Assembly: GCA_963693365.1 (NCBI GenBank)
Contig: CAVNZM010000017.1
Span: forward strand, 3,348,001-3,412,000
From: Amoebidium appalachense
Lineage: Eukaryota > Ichthyosporea
Direction: 5' to 3'
Length of the DNA: 64,000 nt
The notes under the pieces are model-generated. The model saw only the letters and a list, made by a program, of their open reading frames with translations, searched no databases and was not told the DNA's origin. A program made the translations under genes and the position numbers. Shown in pieces: positions 51,916 to 62,790 of this stretch. The number at the start of each line of letters is the position of its first letter. Position 1 is the stretch's first letter.

Positions 51916-53063
51916 TGAAGCAGATGAGGCAGTCGAGGGTTCAGTCTGGTGGATGCTAAGGGAAGAGTGGGTGTGTGCTCTTAGGTGCAGACATGTGTGG
52001 CACGTGCATTACTGTTAAGTTTTTGTAGTGTAAGTGCGCATGTGTGGCGGTGTGCATATGGTTTCTGTGTACCGAAGTTTTCTGTGTGCATGTATTTCTG
52101 TGTCGAGTGTTTGTGTGTTCACGTGTCTCTGTGTATGTTTGTGTGTGCATTTGTTTTTGTTTGCAAATGTTTATGTATGCATGTGTGCATTTGTTTTGTT
52201 TGCAAATGTTTCTGTATGCATGTGTTTGTGTGACCGTTTTCCCTCTTGCATGTGTGTCTATACGCATGTGTTCCCGTGTGCACTTTCCCTCTTTGCATGT
52301 GTGCCTGTCTTCGTCTGGGTGCACGTGCACGTGTACATGTGTGTGCGCACGTGCGTGTGTACATGTGTGTGCGCACGTGCACGTGTACATGTGTGTGCGC
52401 ACGTGCACGTCCCCACCAGCAGCATTCTTCCGTCGACACTGCAGTCATCCAAGTGCAGGGTCAGTGCGGCCCTGCTGTTGTCATGGTAACCGAACAGCCC
52501 CTTTCCCGATGCCATGACCACGTGCACCCTCTTGCTGGGCCCAACCTGCATGCCCCCATAGTATCAGTAGGTGCCATTGGCTACAATGCTTGCACCAAAA
52601 ATGGCCACCAATCGGAACAGGGCAGGTTCTTTTGATACCGTTGGTTGGCTATTTGACACTTAACAGCCATTACTCTGAGCCAAAAAAGAAGAAGAAGAAA
52701 ATGCATATGTAGATTGCACCATGGCTTGCCGATTGTATGACTGCAAAGACTTCCCTTGTGCCGATTGGTGGTCAATTTCGGCGCAAACGTTGTGGCCACC
52801 ATGTGTGAACATCCAAAAAGCCACTGTTTTCGTTCTTTCCATTTTTTTTTTTTTTTTTTTGGTGGTTATGTGACCTACCGGCTGTGTGGCCTCTGGCAGT
52901 GCATCTGTGTGCATCTGCACGTACAGGCTTGTGTTGTTGTTGCCCTGCACTAGTTTGCTGGAGGCTAGGATCACCCCTGGCGTCTGCAACCCCACACAGT
53001 CAGCACACCCCGGCATTCCCCATCCCCCCCCCCCCCCCCCCCGCAAAACACACACGTGCGCAA

Positions 53064-53115
<52 letters not shown>

Positions 53116-53567
53116 GGAGCATGCACCACGTACCACCCTTGTGATGCCGCTTGCAGCCTTCTGAGTGAGCACATACTCAGCTGTGCTGTTTATGTCCATA
53201 GTGCCCACCACGGCGTATGCATTGGCCATGCTGCCGTTGCGGTCGGCAAGCCCCAGCCCCAGCCTGCACGTGCATACGGGTGAGTACGTGTGCACTTGCA
53301 TGTGTGTGTGTGTGTGGGGTGTAGAGGTGTGTATGTGATGGGCGTGTGCACTTGCATGTGTGTGTGTGGGGTGTAGAGGTGTGTATGTGATGGGCGTGTG
53401 CACGTGCATGTGTACCTTGTGCAGCTTTGCTGTGAGCCACGTGTCCAAGCATGTGCTTGTGTGTGCATGCACGTAAGGTTATCGATTGCTTCAGCGCTAA
53501 ACAGGCAAGCAGGCTGCATGCAGCCATGTGGTAACTTGGTTATGTTTGTATGTGTGTGTGCGTGTGT

Positions 53568-53645
<78 letters not shown>

Positions 53646-55643
53646 GCGCGCGCGTGTCTATGTATGTATGTATGTATGTGTGCTCGCGCATGTGTGTGTG
53701 CACATGTGCAGGTGTGCAAGTGTGTGTGTGTGTGTGCATGTGTATTTGGAGCGTGACTGGTTGGTTGGTGAGGGAAGGGAGGGGGGGGGGGGGGGAGGGG
53801 GGGGGAGGGGGGGGGGGGGGAGGGGGGAGGAGGTGTGCACATACCACCCAGTGTTCATTGGTGCGTCAGTGACCCAGACCATCGTGAGGGTGCTCTTCCC
53901 ACTTGCCCATCTCAGTGTGCCCATGCCAGACACCACCACCTCCCCATCCATCCCCACTGGTCTACTGACACACCCACTGCCTGCCTGCTGCACACTAGTG
54001 GTTGTGGCTGGGAGGGTGGTTTGCGTGGGTGGGGTGGAAGGGGCTGTTGTGGTGGTGGGTGGTGGGGTGGGTGTTGTGGTGGTGGTGTTTGCAGCAGGGC
54101 ACAGGCCAAACACGAGCAGGGTCGAGCCTCTGGTTGTGCCGTGGAAGCCAAAGGGGCCCTGACCGTAGGCATAGATGAGGAAGTTGGCCTCGTGTGTCTG
54201 CGGAGGTGGGGGGTTAGGCACTGCATCACGTATGCATTACATGTAGTGCTTGCTTGCCCCCCAAACACCCACCCATCCACCCCCTCCCTCCCCCCGGTTC
54301 CTATCCATCTTGTTCCCCCCTCCCCACCACACACACACACAAAAAAAAAAAAAAAGAAAGAAAGAAAGAAAGAAAAAGAAAAGAAAGAAAGAAGGAAAAA
54401 GAAGGAAAAGAAACAGAGGAAAGAGAGCACTAGCACATGCAATCAATGCAGGGTGTGATTGGCCAGTCACCATGATCTGGGCGGCACCAGTAGGTTCCAG
54501 CAGTCTCGTGATGTCCAGCACGGTGCTGCCATTAGCCACGTGCAGGCTCCCAGTCACGTGGTTCTGATTGGCCTAGAAGGGGGGTCAGCTCACGTGCCAG
54601 GGGCATGCGTGTGTGCTGGTGTGTGCTTGTGCTCCGTGTGTGTGCGTGCGTGCGCGCCCGCGCGCGCGCGTGTGTTCGTGTGGTTTCATGTGTATGCTTG
54701 TGATCCCTGCAAGCATGCACATGGGCATGTTCGTGTGTTTGTGCTTGTGAAGTCATGCATGCATGCACGTGAGCCTTCTCCATGTGTGTGTGTGTGTGTG
54801 ATTGTGTGTGTCGGGAATCTCCTGCATGCACACACGTGTGCGTGTTCGTGTATGCGTGGGTGTGAACCGCCTGCATGCATGCACGTATTTCCTTGTCACC
54901 TCCAACAGACCCTCTCTCCCCCCCCCCCCGCGCAACCAAACAGTACACCCCCATCCCCCACTCACCAACAGTGTTATTGCGCCGGCGTCTCTCCCCCCCA
55001 GTGCATACTCGGCCACCTGGCCGCTGGGCATTAACCCCACCACGGCATCAGCACTGACCATGCTGTGTGGCCGGTCACTGAACCCTAGACCCATCCTGCA
55101 CAAGTGAGGGTTAGGAGGTGGGTGCTGGTCAGGTGTGGGGGTGTATATAGTGGTGTGTGTGGTGTCTGTGGGGTCGAAGGGATGTATTTGCATGTGTGTG
55201 GGCTGTGTGGTGGCTTGGCTGAATCCATGCCATGATGCAGGGGAAGTGCCTGTTTGTGTGTGCAGGGTGCATGTCTTGTTGTGTTTGTGTCTGCACGTGA
55301 ATATGCTGGTGTCTTGTGTGTGCATGTGAATACATTGGTGCCCTTGTGTGTGCACAGACATACCATGGTGTGTTTGTCGTGCATCTGCATGTTTTTATAT
55401 GTCTTTGTGCGTGCATCTGCATGTTTTTATGTGTCTTTGTGTGTGCTCCTAAGTCACTTTGTCCTTGTGTGTTTGTGCGTGCACATGCAAATCTAGTTGG
55501 GCTTGTGCATGCACGTGCATATCTCGGTATTTCTGTGCAAGCACATGCACAAGGAGGCAGCCCATAGCCAGTACCCATTTTACTTATCCCCCCCCCCCCC
55601 CCCCCCCCGCCCCTGCCCCCCTTCCCCCCCCCCCCCCCCCCCC

Positions 55644-55676
<33 letters not shown>

Positions 55677-56079
55677 ACCAGCCTGCCTGCAGCACCCCCT
55701 CGACCACCATCCTAGCCCTCAGCCTGTCCCCCCTCACGGCCCACCGCAGAGTCACCCCCGGGCCAAGATCGGCCTCACTGTCCAGGTCCGGGTCACGGCT
55801 GGCGCGGCAAAACTGCTGGCCCGTGGGTACTTGGGGAGGTCTGTTGGTGTCTGGCAGGGGGTCAAGGAGTAGGCTGTCATCGGTCAGGTCGACATTGTCG
55901 TCTATGGTGCTTGCTGGGGGGGGGGGGGGGGGGGGGGGGGGGGTCAGGTGAAGGGTGGGGGTGTGCATGGAATCGCGCATGTGTGTGCCTTATGTGTTTG
56001 TGTGTTGTATATTGTGTGTTTGTGTGTTGTATGTTGTGTGTTGAGTGTTGAGTGTTGTGCGTTGTGTGTGTGTGTGTGC

Positions 56080-56113
<34 letters not shown>

Positions 56114-56758
56114 CTGTGTGCGCGCACGTGCGTGTGTGTGTGAATGTACGTGTTGATACGAGCGCATATGCCGGGCATGTGCAAAACCACACATCAAGAC
56201 GACTGCAAAAGACATTCCCGTTCCCATCCACCCATTTACACACACACCTTCCATCTGTGCTGCTGCTTGAATGATGCCAGTGGTCTGCATTTGTGCCGTG
56301 GTGGTGGCCGCAGGGGGCATCAGAGGGAGTGTAGGCAGTATTTGGCTCTGTGTGGTGGGGGCCACAGGCAAGGGGGATGGGGGTGGGGCCTGGGTGGAGC
56401 AGTGGGAGAGATCTATGGTCACAGCCCCCCTACTGGTGGGTCCATGGTAGCCGGGGGTGGCAGCAAGCCCGTAGGCATAGATCAGTTGCGTGGGCCCTGT
56501 TGCCTGCAAATGGGAGGAGTGAGGCAGAATCATGCAAAGGCACTGTTCACGCAAAATAAGGACTAGGGGTTGAACGTGTATGTCGGTGTTTCTCTAGGTT
56601 TGCCCAATGGCCCCCCACACAAACACACACACATGCACACGCGCGCGCGTACATGCACACACACGCGCGCGTACATGCACACACACACACGCTCACACGC
56701 ACACACACACACACACACACAAACTCAAATAAACACACACACGCACACGCACACGCAC

Positions 56759-56794
<36 letters not shown>

Positions 56795-57523
56795 TGACCT
56801 GCACGCCTGCAGGCATCACCGTGTCCAGTGGCCAGGTGAAGTGCAGCACACTCTCTCCGCTCTGGATCAGTGCACTCGTGTCCCCAATGCTTACCTGCGC
56901 CTGTGGTCATGGTCAGGCACGTGGTGTGTGGGAACACTGAAACGAGAATGTGTGCACGTGTGTTAAGATGATTGTAGCGGACGTGCCCATGTCCTGATCA
57001 ACAGTATTGTGGGTGTGCAATGTGCGTGCTTTGATGCAGTTCATCATCTCTGTCATGTTAGTGTGTGTGTGTGCACAGCTGATTGCAATGTTGTGTTGAG
57101 GGCGCCATGGATGTGTGTTTGTGTGTGTGCACCATCGTGCATGATTGTGGCGTTTATTTCCTCTTGCATCCTTGAACTGTTGCATGTCGGCTGGCTGGGC
57201 GTGTTTGTGCATGATACATGCAACCATGTGTGCGCTTGAACATGTCCCCCCCCCCCCCCCCCCCCTCCCCCAACCCGCTAGCGTCATAACATCTTAGTAT
57301 ACATTGCATGTGTGTGTGCACTTGTGTGTGATTATATGTACACGTGTGTCAGTGTGTGCGCACAGGTTTGTGTGTTCACGCATTTGGTAAACATGTGTGT
57401 GGGTACGTGTCTGTGTGTGCATGCATTTGTGCAAAACACGTGTGTACCCGCGTATGTGTGTGCACGTGTTTGTGTTCACCGTTTGTGTGTGCACGTGTTT
57501 GTGTGCAGGACATGTACACACAC

Positions 57524-57568
<45 letters not shown>

Positions 57569-57576
57569 ATTTGTGT

Positions 57577-57608
<32 letters not shown>

Positions 57609-57837
57609 TTGTGTGTGTGCACGCGTGTTTGTGTGCACACTTTGTGTGTGTGTGTGTGTGCACGTGCCTGCTCTGCGATGGCATTTTTCCTGCGTGCGGT
57701 CATGGCCACCTGTGTCACGGTGCCCAGCCTGTAGCTGGCAATGACGGCATCGGCAGGCACCATGCTGCCTGCCTGCTGCGCAAAACCCACAGCAAACCTG
57801 CAGGGCACACAGTGAGTGGTATGTGTGTGTTGTTTGT

Positions 57838-57888
<51 letters not shown>

Positions 57889-58117
57889 GGGGGGTCCTTT
57901 TTTTTTGACTTGTCCAGGTCTGTGTACGAGTCTAGTGTCTGTGTGTGTGCGCGCGCGCGCATGCATGCGTTTGTGCGTGTGTGTAATGCGTGCTATGGCA
58001 TGTGTGTGTGTGCGCGCGCGGGCGAGTGTTTGTGCGTATGTGAGTGCATGTGTGTGTATGTGTGTGTATGTGTAATGTGTGTACATGTGTGTGTGCGTGT
58101 GTGTGTATGCTTGTGCC

Positions 58118-58170
<53 letters not shown>

Positions 58171-59422
58171 TGTGTATGCTTGTGCCGAGTGTACGTACAT
58201 CCGTGTGCTGTGTACATGTGTACGCACGGGTGTACGGGTTTCTTTGTGTACTTGTGCGGATGTGCGTGCCTTGATGGTGTGTGCGCGCACGCACTCACAC
58301 GTCCCCGTCCGTGTTTGACGGTGTGTGTTTGTGTGTGTGTGCCATTCATGCGCAAATTAAGCTCACAGACATTCTGGTGCCATGCATTTATCTTTATGCG
58401 ACAGTGTGTGTGTGTAAAAGTGAGGGCCCGGTGCATGCAGCGTACTATGTGCATGGTGGTGGTCGTGCAAAAACCGCAAAACATACACACAAGAACCTGC
58501 ATGCCTCTAGTAGCCGCAACATAGGTTAGGCAGGCCAGTAAGAATATGTGAGCGGGTGTGTTCGTTGCAGTATTCCCGTGAAGGAATACAGCAGTCATTG
58601 TGTGTATGGATGTCGTTTGTGTTGGTGTGTGTACATTGTGTGTTCTGTGCATGCGCACTTGTGCGTTGTGCTCTTGAACTGTGTGTGTGTTGCTGTGTGC
58701 TTGTGTCCTTGTTCCCGCGTGTGTCTGTGATGGTGCCCGTTGTGATTTTCCGCTTTTGCCATCGTCCTCATCTTTAGACAATGCAGTAAGAACATGGCCA
58801 ATGTGCGATTGCGGATAAGTGCGTGTGCAGAGTTTATATAAATGTGGCCATTTACTAAAAGGGTGAATATCTGTTTTGTTTTTTTTACATTATGCATTTG
58901 TGGACATTTACTACAGGGGTGATTGTCTGGTTTGTTTTTTCGTAGTGCCACTGGGCGCTCTGAACTTCGGAATCCTTGCTTGTGGCTTAACTTAAACCAC
59001 GTTTGGTTATGCACAACGATGTGGCTGTCTCTGTTCATGTGTGCAGGAATTGGCAACCTGGTGTTTAGACCTGATTAAGGTAGGTTGAAGTTTACGAAAC
59101 CTTTATGTGTCTGTACATGTGTGTCGGTGTGCGTGTCCGTGTATGTGCCTGTGTACAATGTTGTGTTTGTGTGCCCATGTGCCCGTGTGCCTGTGTGCGC
59201 CTGTGCGTGTTCGGGGCTGTATGTGCCTACCATCCTTCGAGCAAGGGTTGAGCCAGTGTGGCCCTAACCCTCAGTTTGCTGCCCTCTATGACCCAGCTTA
59301 TCTCGACCTCGTTCGTGCTGCCGGCCACCACGCTGCTTCCCAGTGTGCTGGTGCCACAGTTGACGACTGCACTCTGCCCTGCCGCCAGACCCAACCAGCA
59401 ACAGGTGCTGGACAGCACAAGC
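46982..59422 (-). CDS. Membrane protein with four DOMON domains and a cytochrome b561 core (5' end missing)
   Basis: 19 exons in phase, high to low: 59422-59231, 57797-57668, 56900-56793, 56503-56248, 55913-55679, 55095-54966, 54572-54471, 54197-53845, 53263-53134, 52983-52879, 52545-52417, 51827-51526, 50818-50689, 50538-50431, 49721-49512, 49106-49047, 48791-48711, 48149-48060, 47272-46982: about 1047 codons. The protein holds four DOMON units, each with a strand ending in W (start of the next exon), a Met motif ([32 protein letters not shown]) and a His motif ([32 protein letters not shown]), placed like b-heme ligands. Thr/Pro-rich stalks link them. Five helices follow with four expected heme histidines: [28 protein letters not shown] and TVHVLLGY. 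The family moves electrons across membranes, often from ascorbate. The first exon, with the signal peptide start, was not found. Confidence 0.87.
47287..47858. repeat. Simple repeats and a 99-bp tandem duplication in the last intron of the DOMON/b561 gene
   Basis: G-run (about 47301-47335), a 99-bp unit duplicated at 47374-47573 (both copies contain TTGGAAGTGCGCCAACTTGT), CT/GT tracts, G-run (about 47693-47719), (GT)n (about 47731-47774), T-run (47797-47817) and G-run (47831-47858). Confidence 0.85.
47859..48034 (-). mobile_element. Dispersed C-tailed element, diverged copy
   Basis: Read on the minus strand it ends ...GCATTCAAA next to a C-run (the G-run at 47831-47858 on the plus strand). 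It shares CCTGAGGATGGGCTCTGCTT and scattered blocks with the copies at 49852 and 51231, but many bases differ. Sense to the host gene. Confidence 0.7.
49139..49199. repeat. C homopolymer of about 59 bases
   Basis: One of the longest single-base tracts in the window, in the intron before the exon encoding WFYLHSIMQ. The following part of the intron holds (CACG)n, (CG)n and (CA)n at about 49323-49454. Confidence 0.9.
49735..49851. repeat. (GT)n and G-run in a DOMON/b561 intron
   Basis: (GT)n at about 49736-49797, GGT repeats, then a G-run (about 49830-49851) that forms the tail next to the dispersed element starting at 49852. Confidence 0.9.
49852..50089 (-). mobile_element. Dispersed C-tailed element, full copy 1 (238 bp)
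   Basis: By eye, identical to 51231-51468. On the minus strand it starts AAGCAACCCTGCTCGTCTCT and ends GACGCATTCAAA followed by a C-run. No open frame of note. GGTCGAAACTC inside is one mismatch from an RNA polymerase III B box, but no good A box is seen. Sense to the host gene, inside an intron. Confidence 0.85.
50106..50225. repeat. G-rich block in a DOMON/b561 intron
   Basis: G-runs near 50137-50164 and 50190-50222 interrupted by single A bases. The rest of this intron (50226-50430) is unique. Confidence 0.85.
50625..51230. repeat. (CA)n, (GT)n and G-run around the fourth DOMON exons
   Basis: (CA)n at about 50633-50684 next to the exon 50689-50818, (GT)n at about 50898-50963, and a G-run at about 51192-51229 abutting the second full dispersed-element copy. 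Confidence 0.85.
51231..51468 (-). mobile_element. Dispersed C-tailed element, full copy 2 (238 bp)
   Basis: Identical by eye to 49852-50089 over all 238 bases. On the plus strand it is bracketed by G-runs on both sides (to 51229 and from 51471). A short extra GGTTTGAATGTGGGG at about 51181 looks like the tail end of another copy. In the intron between exons 51827-51526 and 50818-50689, sense to the gene. Confidence 0.85.
51471..51506. repeat. G-run of about 36 bases
   Basis: Directly follows the second full copy of the dispersed element (its 5' side in element orientation). Confidence 0.9.
51828..52416 (-). other. Intron of the DOMON/b561 gene
   Basis: Begins with a G-run (about 51881-51909 on the plus strand), then GT-biased degenerate repeats in which TTTGTTTGCAAATGTTT occurs twice (about 52152 and 52194), then alternating GCACGTGC/ACATGTGTG to the exon at 52417. 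No coding signal. Confidence 0.7.
53281..53844. repeat. GT-type tandem repeats in a DOMON/b561 intron
   Basis: A unit of about 52-56 bp (GTGTGCACTTGCATGTGTGT ... GATGGGC) is repeated from 53288 to about 53400. Then come (GT)n (about 53567-53633), (GC)n (53633-53655), GTAT repeats and G-runs (53781-53822). Confidence 0.85.
54340..54425. repeat. (GAAA)n-type purine repeat
   Basis: A-run then AAAG/GAAA repeats in the intron between exons 54572-54471 and 54197-53845. The next intron (54573-54965) is GT/CA-biased with a short (GC)n at 54655-54670. Confidence 0.85.
55096..55678. repeat. GT-biased degenerate repeats, C-runs and (CA)n
   Basis: A piece with GTGCATCTGCATGTTTTTAT is tandemly duplicated at about 55380-55440. 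C-runs lie near 55589-55608 and 55626-55643, and (CA)n near 55645-55674 leads to the exon at 55679. Confidence 0.8.
55914..56247. repeat. G-run and (GT)n in a DOMON/b561 intron
   Basis: G-run at about 55917-55943 next to the exon acceptor, TGTGTGTTGTATGTTG-type repeats (55985-56060) and (GT)n (56062-56112). Confidence 0.8.
56600..56792. repeat. (CA)n with GCGC interruptions
   Basis: CA tracts broken by GCGCGC (56640-56660) and ending in pure CA at about 56757-56792 against the donor of exon 56793-56900. Confidence 0.85.
56901..57667 (-). other. Intron with a putative GC donor in the DOMON/b561 gene
   Basis: C-run near 57245-57266, GT-biased degenerate repeats and (GT)n (about 57530-57568, 57582-57620). 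On the minus strand the intron appears to start CAG/GCACGT at 57667, a GC rather than GT donor, and ends CCACAG/GCG at 56901. Confidence 0.55.
57798..59230 (-). other. First visible intron of the DOMON/b561 gene
   Basis: 1.4 kb. Contains (GT)n, a G-run (about 57851-57887), GT-biased repeats with (GC)n (57945-58020) and (GT)n (about 58121-58166), then about 700 bp of unique sequence (58300-59050). No exon is seen inside. Confidence 0.65.
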
Positions 59423-62400
59423 CTGCACCCCCAGTCAGCAACACCCTCGGATACTTAACCCCACAGGCAGTGGCCACCCCACACCCACCTCCACATGCTT
59501 ATGTCAGCCCCTGCAGGGGGTTAGCCACGATCCGCAACAACGGCGCCACGTGCAATTCTGGAGCAAACTGTGACCACAGAAGGTCACGCCGCGGCCTGGC
59601 TCCCAGGCTCCCCGCCAGACCGCGAACAGATGCAGTGTGTGCAGCTATCGGCGTGCTCCCTGCGCTGATCAGCCTCCTTACTCACGCTGGAAGAGTTCCC
59701 ACCGCTCACCTGCTCTCGATTTTAGAGCTCTGTGTGTTTAGGAAGTTATGTGGCTGTAGCGCCCTGCTTGGCTTTCACTTTGTCTGACGAACCTAAGATT
59801 GGTTGCCGGTTGGATGGGCCAGTCAATCCTGAACCCTTGTGCATAGGGCGTACATACAAAAAGATGCTTCTAACTTTCTACTTCCATCGGCAGCTAATGT
59901 TATGTTGTAAGTGTAGTTTGTAATAGGCCGTATACTTCCAGAGACACAAAAAACTGCGCTCGGCCCGATGAATAAAGCTACGGTATGGTAACACAGGGGG
60001 CCTGCGGTGACTATCCTCGGGCCCGCGATGACTATCCTCGCTAGGCACAAAATGGAAGTCGAGACTTGTGTACGCGCCGGATCACCTTTCATCGGGTCAA
60101 ATGTCGAGTGACCTAAACTTGGCTGATAATTATCCTATCAAACATCATCTTTGAAGTTCTTTAGGGTTCTTCTCTTCTGTCTTCAAGCAGCTTGTCTAAT
60201 GCTGTTTCCCAAACGCTATCAAAGACAAAAATGTATTGTTCTAATCATCATTTAACAGGCCAACCCTAAAAACTTCTGAAAAATTAAAAAAGAATGAATG
60301 AAAAACATATATGTACATAAATGTACTGTACGCACGTCTATGGCGGCCAGTGGTGGCAATATGAATCCGTCGACCAATCAAATGGTATCTATGAAACAGA
60401 CATATCGCCAGCCTTTCCACCAATCAGCATACTGCCATTTCACTGACCAATAGGAATAGGGATATACACTTTGCAACATATCATGTGATTGGTGAAGATT
60501 GCATCGTGTATCATATACACCGGCCATTGGCCAAGCCTTGAAGGCCTCCCGGGCCTGGAAACTGCAGGGTTCGAATCGGAATCTAAAAATGGAACAGGCT
60601 GGTTTTGATCGATTGGGCGGCAAAGTCTATCGACATTCGACGCGTACATACAGTACTCAAAACACGCGAAGCTTTCCAAGGCTCACTAACCCGCGAGAAG
60701 AAACATGACTACTTGAAACCGTCATACATGATTATATTATACACACAAGCACACATAAATGCACAGATATGTATTTATGTTTCAGCTGTGGAGCTAATGT
60801 GGTTGCGTGTGCCAACCAGGGTTGCTGTGGTATGAATGGTGGTGGTGGGTGTGGCGTAAGAGGAGAAGGGGGGATGAGAAGGGGGGGGGGGGGGGGGGGG
60901 GCCGGGGGGAGGGTGGGGGGGGGGGAACACTGGCACACACACACGCGCGCGCGCACACACAAACACACAAACACCCATGATAAACGCTCTCACTCCTGCG
61001 CCGAGCAAAGAGCCGATTAACACACAACTTCAGACTCCGGCGTCGGCACAGTGGAAACGCAAACACGCACACACCCAAACATGTACACAGTCACACACGC
61101 ACGCACGCATATACACAAAAGGTTTAAAAAGACACCCACAACCCACATCGGCCGCACAGCCACACACACACATACTCAACCATCCACACACACTCTCGAT
61201 AGCTCTCTCTCGCTCACTCTCACTCTCACTCTCCCTCCCTCCCTCCCTCCCTCTTTTTTTCTAAGCATAAGAAGCTTAAGCCATGTTGTAAGTGTATATA
61301 CTTGGTTCGGCCCTATTTAATTTTCAAAAAGAGTTCCTAGATGGGCAGGAAAAAGGTCGGGAGGGAACAGAGACTATCGTTTATTGATACTGCGAGTGTG
61401 TGTGTGTGGGGGGGGGGGGGGGGGGGGAGGGGGGAGGGGGGCGGGGGGCACAACCTCTAGTGATGGGTGGAGCGTTAGGCACCGGGAAACCACACGGTTA
61501 GCTGGGCAAAGGGAGGAAATGGGGAAGAACAAACCTAGCCAACCACGCATCCCCCCAAAGTGTCAGGATGCGTGGTGGTGGTGGTGGGGGGGGGGGGGTG
61601 GGGGGGGGATTGTGAATTTGAGTTGCTTCCTATTATTCTCCCTTCCCCCCCTTTCCTTCCGTGTGGCGGGTTTCTTAATTCAAAACTCCCTATCTTAGGG
61701 TAAATATAGCCTGCCACCCATTTTGAACGTGGTTGCTCAGAAGCATCCTTCGGCTTTACACTGCAACACAGTGCCTTTCCTGCCCGAAGGCGTAGTGGCG
61801 TAGTTGGACTGGCAGCCATACACACTATTCTGAATAGGCATCTTTATACCCCATTTTAGATTAGCTAAATACGTAGCTTAACGGTGTTTAAGAGCCAAGG
61901 ATTTTGGCATTCGTTTGGTGTTTGTCCTAATAAGCAAAAAACAACAACAGTATGAGGCTCAGCCTGCGCTCGGAAATCGTAAACAACAGCTTGAACAGTC
62001 AGCTACGAACGATGCGATTGGCCAATTTGCCCGCCAAAACCAGCCTGTTACTATTTTCGGAACAGGCCTCTCATTTGGGATGCTATTTTCGGAACAGGCT
62101 GGAATCGGTGATCACTTCGGGTCAGGCTGGAGTAGGCCTGGCCCGGAATTCAGCTTAAGATCGTGACGCACCAGTTCCAGGCCCGGGAGATTAGGAGGCC
62201 TTGACACCGGCTCCACTGGCGGACCACGACCATGTTCCCATTTTCCTCTCGTAGTAGAATAACAACAGTGCTGATTTTTTTAGCTGCATGTGTGCCATGT
62301 CTTCAGCTATTCATTTGCGGGCCTACATATTACACTGTACAGAGATTTCAGGCCACTCTTGCACATGCGAAGGACTGGCGCTGAATGTGGTGCGCCGCAA

Positions 62401-62790
62401 GCCAATCAGCAAATGTTTGCGCAAACACAAAATCTGGCTGTGGGACATGTCATTTGGTCATACTCATGTTCATGCTGGGGCTTGTTTTGTTCGAGTTTTC
62501 TTCATTCCGTCGCCTAATTTTTATCATTTTATGCTTTCGTTACATGTAGTCATATCAAAAAGGCATGGCTCTATAACAATGTTACTTTTATAATCTATAC
62601 AACAAGCACATCGTTTACGTAAAACCCCGAGTCATTCACACATATAGCAACTTAAATTCAATAGTAGTTGGGTTCCGGTGCACCTGAATCCACACCAGCG
62701 AATAAATGGCATCTAAACCGCAGCACAGTCAGACAGTGTACCCAAGTACATCTAACATGGCTAGTTTGCATACGGATGTCATCAGTCCTT
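59423..62790. other. Region upstream of the DOMON/b561 gene
   Basis: Should hold the first exon (start codon, signal peptide) and promoter of the DOMON/b561 gene, which I could not identify. Mostly unique. G-runs occur near 60880-60902, 61409-61436 and 61587-61607, CT-rich DNA near 61200-61258, CA-rich DNA near 60930-60976. A short duplication (CTATTTTCGGAACAGGC) occurs at about 62050 and 62083. Confidence 0.5.

Noticed and set aside
60505-60590. tRNA-like sequence (TGGCCAAGCCTTGAAGGC A-box-like and GGGTTCGAATC B-box-like)
   Set aside because: The bases flanking the TTCGAAT loop do not pair as a T-stem and no acceptor stem can be drawn.
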